Positions 1-13,130 of a stretch of DNA of 64,000 nucleotides are shown piece by piece. The notes beneath the pieces were generated by a model. That model worked only from the letters and a program-made list of their open reading frames with translations, was not told where the DNA came from and ran no database searches. Within the stretch, counting starts at the first letter, position 1; every line of letters starts with the position of its first letter. The stretch lies in the NCBI RefSeq assembly GCF_030867145.1, contig NC_134427.1:15027001-15091000 (forward strand), read 5' to 3'. A program made the translations under genes and the position numbers. The stretch comes from Opisthocomus hoazin. Its lineage: Eukaryota > Chordata > Aves > Opisthocomiformes > Opisthocomidae.

Positions 1-3000
1 TGTTGGTAGCTCAGACAGTACCTCCCCCACCTGCAAGGCACAGCACACGGAGTACATTTGTGCAAGTTCTCTGGACATGTACATGTGATACAACCCAGGT
101 GTGCCAACCGTACTGCAAATGTATTAAACTACATGAGCAATGGAGAATATGAAGCAGAAACATAGGAGCTTTACCCTAAAACCAGCAAGGAATTCCTCTC
201 AATAGTCCCCAAAGTGGCTTCTTTCATGGAGCGGGTACCCGTGCTTAAAACAGAAGCACCTCAGAGCCAGAAGCAGCCTTCTTCTCACCTCTGAAGAAGC
301 TGACAGGATTATGAAACTGAATTAAATCTAAAAATTCTTGTAATTCAAGTTAGCTACTTTGTTAAAATACCTATAGGAATACTTCAATAGAGAGCAGATT
401 TACTGGAAAAAACGTAAAAACCAGGAAGTGTAAGCCAATTAAGAAAAACATACAATTCATCAGAGTTAAGTATTTTCAGGTGTTTGCAAACAGTACTGAA
501 TGCCTTGAAATCAAGGAATGAACATACAATACATGCACTCACCATAAGCTTACCAGGAACATTGGCTAAAATGGTCTGTCACTATCCTGTTGTTCAGCAG
601 GATGGGTGGTTCAAAAGTCCAATACATTATGCATTACACAGCGTGTGCGTACACATCCAAGCACATACACTTTCGCTAAACTATTACAATGAAGTTTATT
701 TTACATGGATCTTTCACTTCCTTCCTACACACATTGGAAATGCTTGAAGCAAATAAAAAACTCTGTTACTACAAATGCAGTTGCTACAGAGTACATGACA
801 TGCAACCAGCTCATGAATATTATTCAGGGTATTTGATGATTGCATATTTCAGAATTAATTTTGCATATAAGCAGTGTATCCCACAGGTATCAGCAACTCT
901 CCTAGCACAGATCAGCTGCTGGAAATGTATTGAACAGTGCATCCCCAAGTGACACTTCTGTCCTCTTCATTTGGAGGCTTTTTATGTAAAAAGCCAAGGA
1001 ATTACTTAGCTATTGAGTATGCGTTTAATTACCATAAGACTTGCCTCTCTCAAATGCAAGTATGTTAAGTGGTGCTTGATATAGATTTCCTGGTTTCCCT
1101 AAAATGAGTATTTAGCAATCATCTTAAGTTCAGTCCACCAGAAGAACAAATTACACAGAAAAATTCTTGTCAGCACACAAGTTCTGATGCTAAAAAGCAA
1201 ATTGGGATAATGCCAGGGGAATGACTGCAGACACTGAAATCACAGCCCTAATAGAATGTCTTTGACAAACTGGTCCCACAGCTCAGATGTCTGCTCCGCC
1301 CCGGATGTATAGGCATTTGAGCTGCCTGTCATTCAGCTCCTGAACTAAACCACTGCAATACTGGGTGGGATGAGTCAGGAGTGTAATAGGAAAGGTTAAA
1401 CCGAAACCTTGCCTGCACTGGAGATACCTTGTACAACACTCCTCCTTCGTCATTCTGCTAGAAGTCCCAGAAGCCCTTCCAAACATCAGCCTCCTCCACC
1501 AACCATTACCACCAAGTATCAAATCTGTCAATCTGATACCTTTGCAATATGCTGCGGCATACACTGAAGGTTTGGGGGTCCACAGTGGTGCTCACACAAG
1601 TGTTAGTAACGTAGATGAGGCCACCAACATAACAGCTAAATGTCTTAAAGTCAACTATTTTCTATGGCAGACTCACATTAAGACATGGTAAAAATTCAGC
1701 ACAACAATATTTTTAGTGGGAAAAACCCTTTTAACGCAACTTTGTAAGAATGGCTGTTATTATCACACCCATAATAGCTCTTATAAAGTAGCATTTTCAT
1801 ACCTGGGGATGCTTTCCAAGAAAGGTTCCATATGTACACTTCATGTTTAAAGGAAGATTTCATCAGTTTCATTTGGAAACTGTAGTTCTTTAGTGTTCAG
1901 ACTTCTCAAGCCAAAACCCAAGAAACTAATAGGTAACAGTCTCTCAAGTCAGCAGCTAAGGAATAGGTTATACAGGAATTAATACAAGTATCAGAGAAAT
2001 AATTTTACTTTGCTTTACGAAGTATGTGATGAACTTTGCTTTCTCTGCTGTTTCCCTGTGCTGCAAAATGGCTTTGATCCTCCCCTGTTGGATGGAGGAC
2101 AACAACATGCCCAGGAATAGCTTCCAAGGTGGGAATCAAAACTAACATTAAGATTTGCAGGTTTTCACGTTCTTCATTTCCTCTGACAAGGAAGATCAAG
2201 TGTGTTTTTAAGACTAAGTGAATATGGTCAGGCAATATAACATAACCTAGGTGCTGAGCTCTGCCTAGGAAGGATGTCTTGGCTCTTCACATATGTAACC
2301 TGTCCTTGCATGTGTCCCCCACTGATTTCACCAGCAGCTGCATTTGGCTCAAAACAGTAACTGCAAATACCATGTTATATTCATTAACAAGTCTAAGGAT
2401 TTTTTCTGCATCACTCAGTAATTCTAAGAAAGCAGGTTTTCACAAATGAATGGTTGGGCACTGTGATCAGTTCACTCAGACTCTCAAACAGTGATGCTAT
2501 TTTCAATGAATCAATATAACTGATCACAAATAGATTATCATTTGTTTATCATGCATTATAGAAAGTATTTGACTAATCACGACAGGAAGCTTCCGATGAC
2601 CAAATATATTTATCCCTGAACTGATTTTTTTCAAAAATGCACTGTTTTCCTTTTTGTTTTATGGACTGATGAAATTTATTTCTGTACAAGTTGCTATGAA
2701 GAAAATGAGAGAGACCTGTTAAAAATATTAACACCTGCATTAATATCTGTAGCCTTCTCTGGCACATATGGTGAGGAAGGGAAATACCTATAGCAAACAT
2801 GGAGCTGCCTGAATCACTGAGACACAGTGGTGATAAATCTCTAAACACCATTTTTATTTTTGAAAGATTCCGTAGCACTACTTTCAGAGCTGAAGCAAAC
2901 GTACTTTTAAGTCATCTGAGAACATTAGCACTCAAGGATAAGCTCAAAACATCGTACCAGAGGCATCTGCATAGACTTTCAGTTTGTTAACATTCTTAGG

Positions 3001-6000
3001 ATAAATGATAAGATACCATTGTAGTCTGCGCTTGCAGCCTACTCTGCAGAGCTATGCACTAGAAAATACATTGTAGGCCTTAGATAATATATATTCCTAG
3101 TCCAAAAATACTCACTATAAGCCTTCATGTATACAGTCATTGCTCCATGGCTGAAACGAGTCATGCAGATCTGCTCACCTGCAGCGCGCTCTCTCTCCCC
3201 TCCAAGTCCTAGGCTGGTGATCTCTCACCATGAGTTTTCCCAAGCGCATGTAGTATCAGAGCTGTTTCTAAGATGCTATTTGGACTGCCGTCAGAGTATT
3301 GGGCAATAGGTAAGGCAGGTGCTGTGACCACCACCAAAAGCAATGAATCAAAGGCACACCTCAGCCACAGCTTCTCCCATTTCCTGTTTGGCCTGTGAAG
3401 TGGCAACTTAGATACTACCAGCTCCATCTTGGATGTGCTGGCCAGAGTGGGTGGACTGAAGAACTGGAGTTCTTCCTGACCCTCCCTGCACACGTTTCAG
3501 GAATGTGCCTACAATCCAGGTAATGCGTAAAGAAATCACACTATCCCAAGAGCTTAGTGAGAGCAGGCAAGCACACGGCAGCGTAGCCCCTAAGAAATAA
3601 CTTTCATGCACATAAGCATCGACACAGGCAATTTCTCAAGTTACACGGCGAGTACAATAAAGAGATAAGGCCTGCAAACCGTAAAGCCTGTGTAAACAAA
3701 ATGTCATGTAATACTACTAAATTCTTTAATGTCGGTATCTGGCAAGGACTGGTCTATTATTTAAACATTTGCAAACTGTTTTGTTTGCTATTCTGGATTA
3801 ATAGTTGTTGCAGATTTTAGAGGGTATTTTGTATGGCATCCTCGGTGTACTTACAAAACAGTTGTTAAAAAAACCCAAAACTAATCTGTCCCCCATTTAT
3901 TGTTGATAGTGAAATCTAACCGTCCCTCTTTTCCCCTTGTTACAGCTGCCTTAGAGGGGAAGTGAATAAGCTCATCAGTATTCAGGTATTGCTCACAGGG
4001 AGGTCACCTTCTTCTGTTAAGCAGCGCTCAATCTCAAACATTAAAACCTTGCAATTAGGAATTTGACAAGAACACCAAAGTATACAGCTACTTTGCTCTG
4101 ACTAAGGTGATGTTTTCTGTAGTGTCATTCTACTTACAAAGCATGAGAGCAGTGACTTCTGTGAAGACGCAGATCCTGCCTCCCATATACGTGCACACTG
4201 TGCGATGCAAAGTGTCATGCAGGCGGAGGCACAGGGGAGGATAAGCAGGGATCTGTAATTAGGCAGAGCACGGCAGAATTAAAAATTGCTCAAGGTTAGG
4301 ATAAAGCCTTTTAGAAATTAGCAAGGACTTGCTACTCTTTAGAATTCTTTTAATGACACTTTCATCATGCTTGACTAAACAGAACAGTAGTAAGACTAAG
4401 AGACATAGAACTAGCAATTGTAATAGTGAGTAACAATGGCTTTTGACAAGATCAAATTCTGCTTTTCTCTACTATCTCCTTTCTTCTTCACAGTTCTGTG
4501 AGGTAGAAGATTAAGAACTACCAGAAAAATTTTGCTCACAGCCACTGTAGACATTTCTTGCACTGCTCCGAGTTTCATGTGTACACAGTAAGAGATTTGT
4601 TCTGTTACTATGCCAAATTCTGATTTGTAAGACCATACAAGCTGATCTACAGCTACCCACGAGTAACACTGTTTTGTGTGCTAAAAATAGCCTATACCTG
4701 CAGAAGCATGCCATCAACGTGCCAGATATGACCCCAGTACACAACAAGCTCCGCAGCAGGCTTTCTGGTGTACCAGAAGAAAAACTCTCAAAACCCACAT
4801 TTCCACAGCAGTCACTTTCCCAATTCAATATGTAACAGATCAAGATAAAATTCACAATGTATTCAGAAATTAGTACTATCCTGAGTATGACTACAGGATG
4901 GAATGGCTTGTGTCTGGTTACTAATGATTCTACATTTCATTCTTTTGTTAGTATAAAGGAGGCAAAACTCAAAGATTATTTCTGTCTAACCTGCATCCTC
5001 GATCTCCTACCATAATAGCTGCCAGTGCACTGGATCCCAAAGGCCCTATGCTGAGTTTCCTCAGTGCTTTTAAGCATGACACTTCAACAAGGTAACTAGA
5101 CCTTTCTGGATACCATCATTTTCCTTTGAGTCAACGAGACTTAAAGGTGTTTTGCAGGAGCTGTTTAATGAACAGCTCAAACTGGTATGCCCTTTCCAAA
5201 CACCCTTTTTCCCATAATTTGTCAATAGCTTTCTATGGTCCAAACGGTTCAGGTAAAAACCACAGAGGAACAAATGTGTTCTAGTATGTGTTTCTTCAAG
5301 TGAAATAATATCTCTGATCACTTTTTCATAAAGGACTTTCACATGTACCATGTTAATTCATGAAATGAAACTCATGAGCCACCTATGCTTTGAAATGATC
5401 TAGCAGCAATAAGTTTTGGAAAACAGATTTGGTGGGAGGAGGTAGCCGTAGTGATAGCAGGGAGAAGAAGGATATAAAAACTCCAAAATCCATCAGAAAT
5501 TAATTGGAAAACCAGGGGAGTAAAATAAAGACAAAGGCCCTGCAGGTCTTAAAAGGTGAACTGAACATAAACTGTAACTTTATAAGCATCAGCAACCAAA
5601 AATAAGTATTGATCTAGCTGTCAACTTTCATGAACATGATAATGTTATAGGCCTTCTTTTAAAAATAAATAAATAGAAACCAGTTTGCACATACTGAGCA
5701 GAAACTCCAGCCTCAGCTGAGCAAAATTTCCTGCTGCTCCAGGCAATCACAAGGGAGGCACAGAACCAAGCTGCTAAGGAGCGAGCAGCTGTGATCTGGT
5801 TACCCCTTCCGCAGTGCTGCCTCATGGGCAGAGCTCCTGTCTGCCTTTGGAAGCCAGCAGGCCAGGGAGTGTGGAGGTTCAGCTTTCATGTTATTTCAAT
5901 ACTTTGAGCACAGAAGTGTTCATTTCTTCATGAAGATTTCATCCCTTTGATAAAAAGATGGAATTAAAGAACAGGGAGAAATGGAAGACAGATTATGGTC

Positions 6001-6494
6001 CAAATTGTGGTCACTTATTTTGCCCATCTAGAAGCTAAAATTGTGTTACCTATTTTTCCCAGCTAGAACCCGATTTTCAAACCTTTTTGTTGTTACATAA
6101 CCCTATAATACAGGTTTGAATGAGCATAGCTCTTCATCACTACTGCTTCAGGTGTGAGAGGACTAGGTCCCAACATCTCAAACACAGGTACCCAGTGGGT
6201 AAGGAATACAAAGTAGGGAAAAAAGGGCCAGTGAAGCCTAACTTGTACTCACACAGACACAGGGTAAGATTCAGTTACCTGAAAGGAGAACATTCTTTCT
6301 CTTCCTGAAATTCCTTGACTTCTTCACAGGACTCCTTTCACCTTCAGCAACAAAAGCACGCACAAGGTGATGCTTCACTAGACAACCCCAACTTACTGCA
6401 GGAATCCCGTGGGGAAAAACAGCACGTGATCACGTCCCTGAAGATTGCTTTGCAACAGCTTGGCTCTGTGAGAATACCAATGCTTTAAAATACT
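1..6494. other. No supported gene (intergenic or intronic)
   Basis: Only short, mutually overlapping open frames occur here, none with recognisable domains or consistent splice signals. Composition is moderately AT-rich with a few GC-richer patches (around 3.1-3.5 kb and 4.1-4.3 kb). I recognise no repeat family. If the exon candidates near 12.1-12.6 kb are real, this stretch would lie within a long intron of that minus-strand gene. Confidence 0.5.
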
Positions 6495-6915
6495 TCATAG
6501 AATCATAGAGTGGTTCGGGTTGGAAGGGACCTCACAGACCAGCTAGTTCCATCCCCCCTGCCATGAGCAGGGACACCTTCCACCAGATAAGGTTGCTCAA
6601 AGTCCCGTCCAACCTGGCCTTGAACACTGCCAGGGAGGGGGCAGCCACAGCTTCTCTGGGCAGCCTCTGCCACCGCTTCACCACCCTCAAAGTAAAGAAT
6701 TTTTTCTTTAATCTAAAACTACCCTCTTTTAGTTTAAAGCCATTACCCCCTGTCCTATCACTACATGCCCTTGGGAAAAGTCCCTCTCCAGCTTTCTTGT
6801 AGGCCCCTTCAGGTACTGGAAGGCCACAAAAGGTGTCCCCATAGCTTTCTCTTCCCAGTCTGAACAACCCCAACTCTCTCAGCGTTGCCTCATAGCAGAG
6901 GTGCTCCACCCCTCT
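6495..6915 (-). mobile_element. CR1 LINE, 3' end (ORF2 C-terminus plus 3' UTR)
   Basis: The plus strand begins with the inverted CR1 tail (tcatagaatcatagag, then gttggaagggacc). Read on the minus strand, about 125 codons remain open and give the end of CR1 ORF2, with the conserved stretches GLFRLGRESYGD, SDRT, RFRLKKKFF-type and RWQRLPREAVAAPSL..FKARLD. CR1 copies are usually 5' truncated, as here. The C-terminal piece with WWKVSL and AGG marks the same subfamily as the copy at 31.3 kb. It cannot move on its own. Confidence 0.93.
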
Positions 6916-9900
6916 GATTATTATTATGTTTTACTTATGTTTTATTATTTACTTATTTTTTTTCCTCTACGATATACATATGTTCACTACAATACAAGTT
7001 AAAAAACAAATGCCTGATAGACTTACGTAAAGCTGAAATCCCAGGGAAGATAAATCACCTTGTGCTGTCCTCTTACTTAGTCATCCTTTGTGAGCTCGGA
7101 CTTGGTAATCCAACACTCCTCTTTGGACCATTGAGCTGGAGCCTTCTGATTTTTCTCTTGTATTTAATTCGCACAGCTCCTAGATGACTCTGAAATGTCA
7201 CCTTGCTAGATTTCAGACCTGAAACCAAGGTGAAAAACCCAAAACTCATCTCTTTGATCTTATTCACTTTCTTTTCCTGTCTCCCATCCAATTTTGTTAA
7301 CAATTGGCTTCTTGCTTCATGGCTGAAACATCAGAGACTTGAGTCGTATTATTTTTAGGTATCTTTGTCTGTCTTTTCAATGTGGTGAGTTATAATTACT
7401 TCCTTGACAACGAATAAAATGCAGCAAGCAGCTGGTTAGTGTTTTATCTCTGTAAAAGCCATGTAAATTTGCCACAGTCATACTGACATTTAACCTGGTT
7501 CTTTTCCTTGAATACATTGCAGAAGGAGCTATGTTGTATCCAATTACTGATGAGATGAAACCTGATTTATCATTGTGCTGCATCACTGGCTAAAGTATAG
7601 GTTGCACAATGTTACTACATCAGGATGACAGTGTTTTAACCCACATACTATAGTGCTGCAAATTATTACACTGCTGCAAGGCATGCTAAACTGAACTCAC
7701 CTCTTGTATACAAAATCTGAAAACTTATTTGATGTGGTGGCATTTAAGCATTTATCTTGTGCTATCTGGCTTGACTTGTGAAAGAAGCCCAGAGAAGTCA
7801 TGGACAGAAACCTCATTTAAGTCAGTGTTATCCACATACGCAGATCCTTGAGATTCTTGGAACACCTGACTGTGTCAGTACTAAAGTTTGTGACCTGAAT
7901 AATGCTTTAGGCAAAATTACTAGGTGCCTTTACTTAAAAAAGGAGGAACGTAAATAGTTAGAAGCTTAGTGCTGCATGCAGAACTCCCATCAATTTCCCT
8001 AGGCATAATATGATAGGCATAGTCAGTTCCTTCAACTCACAGACTCTGTCCTTCTTGGTGAAAAGTTCCATTCCTAGTGCAATTTCCTTAGTTAAAATAC
8101 AAATGTTTAGTGAAGACAAGAGCTCCTGATTTTTGTAACAGTTGACAAGTCAGTCTTTTCACGTGAATTATCAGGTCAACGTAAAGCTCAAATTGCCTTC
8201 CCTTCACAGCATGCAGGACTGATCAAGTAGAGGTGGAGTGGAAGTTAACAAAAATCCCAGCAAACTTAGAGAAAACATAAGCAGAATTGTACTGCAATTT
8301 TTAAATTACTTAGAAAACTCATGCTAAACACCTCAGTGACAAGAACACAAATTCTAGAATTAAATTACTTTGTGTTGGACTAAGGTGATATTATTAGTCA
8401 ACCACATGATGAATTTTATAGCAAAACCATGGGAATTTTATACCAGATATTCTACCTGTACAATCAGTCTTCATTTACTGTACTAAAACTAAATGCAACA
8501 TTTAATGGTAAACCAAAGAGACGCTGTATGTCTGTTATATAAACTACTTAATGCATTTTTTCCCAATTATAAATGTATACAGTTTCTTTTTCAAAAAGAC
8601 TGCAAATTAAATGTTCTCTTTTCTATTTATCTAAGGACATTTCTGCTGCAGATACATTTTTTGGTAATGATAAACATGAAAAAAATTTAAAACAGCAAGG
8701 AAATGTGATGCTTTGCTATTTAAAAAACTATTTGGTAAATTTTTGTCATAGAATAAAATACTGCAGGGCAGAAAATCTGCACTTTGTTTTGTTGTATTTA
8801 GAATTTGGATGACTATTACTTTTGGCAATTAAACAAGGACAAAGTGTGAGCTGAAAGAAAATATGAAAATCAGCACTTGCTAACTGGCACGGACAAAGTT
8901 CAATAGCGATTACAAAACCAAAACTCTCCAAGGGATGTGACAGGAATATCAATGAAGAAGTCACATAGTGACAGCATTTGCAAAAGCCTTTACAGGAAGC
9001 AAAAATCAAATCTTACTAGTTCCTGGATTTGTTTACTTTTAATTAATGAAGAAAACGTTACCTAAAATACGCGAGGAATATAGCACACTGGTGAAACTAA
9101 AGAATCTAAACCTTGGTCAAGTTGACCCGTGTCCTCCAGTTAATATAAAACAGACCTCACTTTTAACTCTTTTGAGTCAGTAAGGATGCCACCACCACTG
9201 ATTTTTATAAGAGCCATATGGGACTCCCACTTCAATCACCATAAAGCACAAAGCTGCTATAGGGGGTAGTTTGTTGGTCACTATGTACTGGAATTGCCAG
9301 TGCTGTGGAGAACTGACAAATTATCTGGCACGGAAGTTATGCCAAAAGTTAGAAACAAAAGAAGAGAAAACCATGCTGCTTCAACGACAACTGAGATGCC
9401 ACTGAAAGTTTCCATAATTCTAAACGCTCATGACACTGGCAGATATATTAGCTATAGCACGCACAGCACTGATTTGGTATGAGAGGAGGCCTAGGAGACT
9501 CCCAGGTTGTTCTTACTGTTTTAAGATTGATAGCATCTCTAACACCTCCATGTGCACGATAGCAAAAATCTAGTTTCTTCAGTTTTCTATTTGGCTGGAG
9601 CTCTCTTAAACAGCCTTTGTCGAGCTAAATATCTCTGCTGGCGCCTTCCTGAAGAGGTCACTTCCTTCTTCTCTCAGAATCATATCTCCACAGAGAAATT
9701 TATGGAACTTCCTTAAATGGTTATGGGTTCAGCTGGTCCAAGTAGCCTGATAGCATGATAGGGTTGAGTTAAACAACTGCAGATAAGAGTCATGTTTTGT
9801 GCTGGACACTATGCATGGGTTTAAGGAATAGAACATTATATTAATTTTTCCAGAACAATATGTGTGATCTGATCCCCCATCAAAGCCTAATGGAATTAAG

Positions 9901-12142
9901 AAGGCCTTGAAGGAAAGCCTTGACTCTGATAAATCACCATTATTAGAAGATTGATAGGATTTATTTATAGAGCAATGACCCAATGCCTTCTTTTCCACCT
10001 TTATTTCAACAGCTCCTAAACACAGTGGAACGGAAAGAAGTGGCAGAAAGCTCAGGTGTAGAGCATCATAAAAAAATTAATAACTTTGAAGCTGTGGCAA
10101 GGCAGAAAAAAGACAGATTACATAAGAAACGCGGCATGGAATGTGACTTGTTTAAATGAGCTTCCTCTCAACAGGAAGACAAGTAATGAGTGAAACTAGC
10201 TGAACAGTTTAAGATGGAAAAGTAGAGTATATACAATTAAAGCAGGTACATCTTTTGCAGGTCATGTCAAAACATGGTGTCAAATCCTGCTTTGGCAAAT
10301 TAGCTGCACAACAATGCATTTTCCAGCATCCCACTGGCAGAACAGCTTATGAAATTCATAGTGTTTTAGTAGTATAGTTTGAATCACATCACAATCCTAG
10401 CTGGCATTAATATAAACAGCAACTTGCTGAACTACTACCACTCTACAAATAGGTTGCAGGCTGGAGAATATTAATTTAGGGGCACAACATCCAATAGACA
10501 GACGCAAATAGAATGATTTAAAGCCTTTGCCCTTAAACTAACTAACCAAATAGGACACAAAACAATATTCTTACATAATTTATTCAAATCTAGATTGAAA
10601 CTGAAGGCCCTAATTTCAAAACTAAGCAGCTGCATGTAATGCCAATGACAATAATATCTGTGTAGATAGTAGACCCTTACTGTTTTTAAGTGTGCAAAAT
10701 TACAGGCTGGTCTAAAGATTTTATAACAGATTGAGCAATCTCTTCTTTCTCAATTGCCGGTCAATCTCTGTTTATTCTGTGAATAAATGTTAACAGTAAG
10801 GCCTACAGTAAAATGAACTGAAATTCAAATGGGGATTTTCAAACCCGGAGATTTGTTTTTGTAAACAGTTTGATGTTCTGTCACAGACCATGAAAGATGA
10901 TCCTAGAAACAGTTCATGGCTGTGCTGTCAGCCCCATAAGTCAATTATCACTGAGCTACTGTCCTCCCTTTAAATGTTACTGTTTTCCAGTCATTTACCA
11001 GTGACACTTCGAGAAGTCGGTAAAGCAAACAGGACACATGAATTATAAGGTGTGTTAGAGAGGAGTCAAGGCTGACTGTCAACAGAAAAGCAAGCTTGAC
11101 AAACTAGAAGGCTGATACAGGGTGGTTTTTTTCCTTCACTTAAGTTTGGACAGTCAAGGATAGGGAACCTCCTGTTTTATGTTTTTTAAGCAGACTTAGA
11201 ATACAAGTAGATGTCTTATGAAAGCAGTAATGACAGTGACTATAAAATAGACACTCTGTATGACTTTGTGAACTAATTTGAGGAACTAGATAAATGGAAT
11301 GAAATCAAAATGTCTGTTTGGTCTCCAACATAAACTGTCTTAGGGGATTCAGTTCAGTTCCTAGTGTTCAGTTCCAACCTGCATCAGACAGGAAGTCTGA
11401 ACAGAAAGCAGATGACTTTTTGACATTGCTGCTTCTTTTATCCCCTCCCCATATTCTTCCTCCCACCCTTAAATCAGCATAAAAGGTAAGCTCAAGAGAA
11501 ATCTTATAATTCTTTAAGTTCAGACAACACCTTGGTTTTTCTTTGCTGCCCAACTCTCCTCAACATCACCCTCACAAGTGTAGTATCTAACCATAGCAAT
11601 CAAGAAACCTGAGACCTCCAAAAGATCTAAGTAAGCCCCTAAAATCCCAATTGCCAGTTACTTAATTTCAAGTTCAATATTTAGCACTAGCTTTCCTGAG
11701 GTAACAATACTAAACTATGTCACCTGAGCTTAACAAATTTAACAGGAATTTAATCATGGCTAATGATGTAGTAACAGTTTCAGGTTATTTGAAAGTCACA
11801 GCTTCAGCATCAAATTTAAGGGGTAAAAAATTAGGATCGAACAATTAATACAAAATGTCTCTCTTTTAATATCGTATCTCCTATGAGCCAGAAAAAGGGC
11901 AAACAGATCATACTACATCTCAAAGGAATCAAGATAGAATTGAAAGGCATTGACTTATCTAGGGATCAAAGGTATTGCTGCTGTTTCCTCATTACCTACT
12001 ATAATACAGAGTTTTTAATATAAAGTATCAGCTGTTCTCTTGCAGCACTATAAACTTTTGGATCACATTGCAAATGAACATGTGGATTAATTGCTGAGAT
12101 CAGGAAAATGAATCTTTTTCATTTCTGTGCTACTAGATTTAC
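6916..12142. other. No supported gene; AT-rich non-coding DNA
   Basis: Short random open frames only. A segment at about 10540-10870 is AT-rich with several homeodomain-type ATTA/TAAT cores and no repeat signature, so it could be a conserved non-coding element, but conservation cannot be judged from one sequence. Confidence 0.45.
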
Positions 12143-12312
12143 CTGAAGGTGAAGTGCTGGATGGAGGTGACATCAGAGCCTTCTGTCTGCATACCATGTT
12201 GGTTTTGGTTTTCATTTTACGAGGCACAACCAAAATGAACATGTATCCCGCACTAGCCACATCTCAGACTACTTTGCACTGTCTCTCTTGGGTCTGAAAT
12301 CCCACAGCAGTC
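12143..12312 (-). other. Candidate internal exon, minus strand, possible translation start
   Basis: On the minus strand a good acceptor (cttccatttgcag) precedes base 12312 and a good donor (cttcag|gtaaat) follows base 12143, giving a 170-base exon. An ATG at 12215 (A at -3) opens a frame through the donor in phase 1. It encodes 24 residues beginning MKTKTNMVCRQKAL and ending in a Ser/Pro-rich run. I do not recognise the protein and found no following exon further left. In mirror-image Xq28 order the next gene on this side would be MAMLD1 running leftward, which fits the orientation but is not shown by the sequence. It could be a chance match to splice signals. Confidence 0.3.
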
Positions 12313-12479
12313 CTGCAAATGGAAGTTACCGTACTGTATACAACTTCCCAGATGCAAATACAGTCTATTTAAAAATAAAAGATGACCATCTGAGCAAGTT
12401 AAAAGCCACTTAAAGAAACTTACCAGTCAGGCAGAAGGAAACAAAACCATTTCATTTGGCTCTGAGTAGAAACACCACT

Positions 12480-13110
12480 ACAAGTCGCCAGCTGCAAGAC
12501 GAGGCAGTGTGAGAGCGCGATTTCCCTGGGTACGTACACACACATTGACACAACCCCCACCAGCACCCCCACCACCTGTCAGCCCTAGGCTCCAGCCTCC
12601 CAGCGCAGCTCACCTGCACTCAGACATAGCCGCTGTCTCTGTCCCTACAAACACACCACACAGAGGATGAGCAGGATGGCGAACGGGAGAAGCGGAAGGC
12701 GGGCAGCCTTTGGCACCAGGGACACCTTGGGCCGTACGTCCCCAGGTGAGGGTGGGAAGCAGGGACGCTGCGGGAAGCATTGCTGTCTGTGTGGACGCGT
12801 GTGTCGGTGCACACACGCACCCTCACACCCCAGGGAGACCTCTGGAGCTCCCAGGGAACCCCAGACCTGCCTGCAAAGTCCTTCTTTCCACCATCTTCTC
12901 TGTGCCTGCTGCATCCACCCTGCACAGGATGGCTTCGTAGCTTGCAGGGAGAACAAAGTATTTCACAGGCAGGAAGAGGTCACCCAGCGTGCTTGTCAGA
13001 TCCAACAGCAGCTGCTAAGCAGCCAGATCTCAACTTCTGCTCCAGGAGAGAGAAGGGGGAAAAGTCTACTATCTTATATGGGCCTGAATTTGCTATATAT
13101 TTTTTTGGGG
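12480..13110. promoter_or_regulatory. GC-rich patch, possible promoter or first exon (minus strand)
   Basis: A locally GC- and CpG-richer segment within AT-rich DNA. On the minus strand a strong donor (gagtgcag|gtgagc, exon end at 12614) would close a first exon about 300 bases upstream of the exon candidate at 12143-12312. A plus-strand donor-like cccag|gtgagg occurs at about 12744. Several overlapping open frames in both directions are explained by GC content. No protein is recognisable. Confidence 0.3.
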
Positions 13111-13130
13111 GAAAAAAGCAGATAAATTGA

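Noticed and set aside
12667-13125. 152-codon plus-strand frame in the GC-rich patch
   Set aside because: Cys/Arg/Pro-rich, overlapped by several open frames on both strands, unrecognised; it may contain exon sequence but not a single-exon gene.
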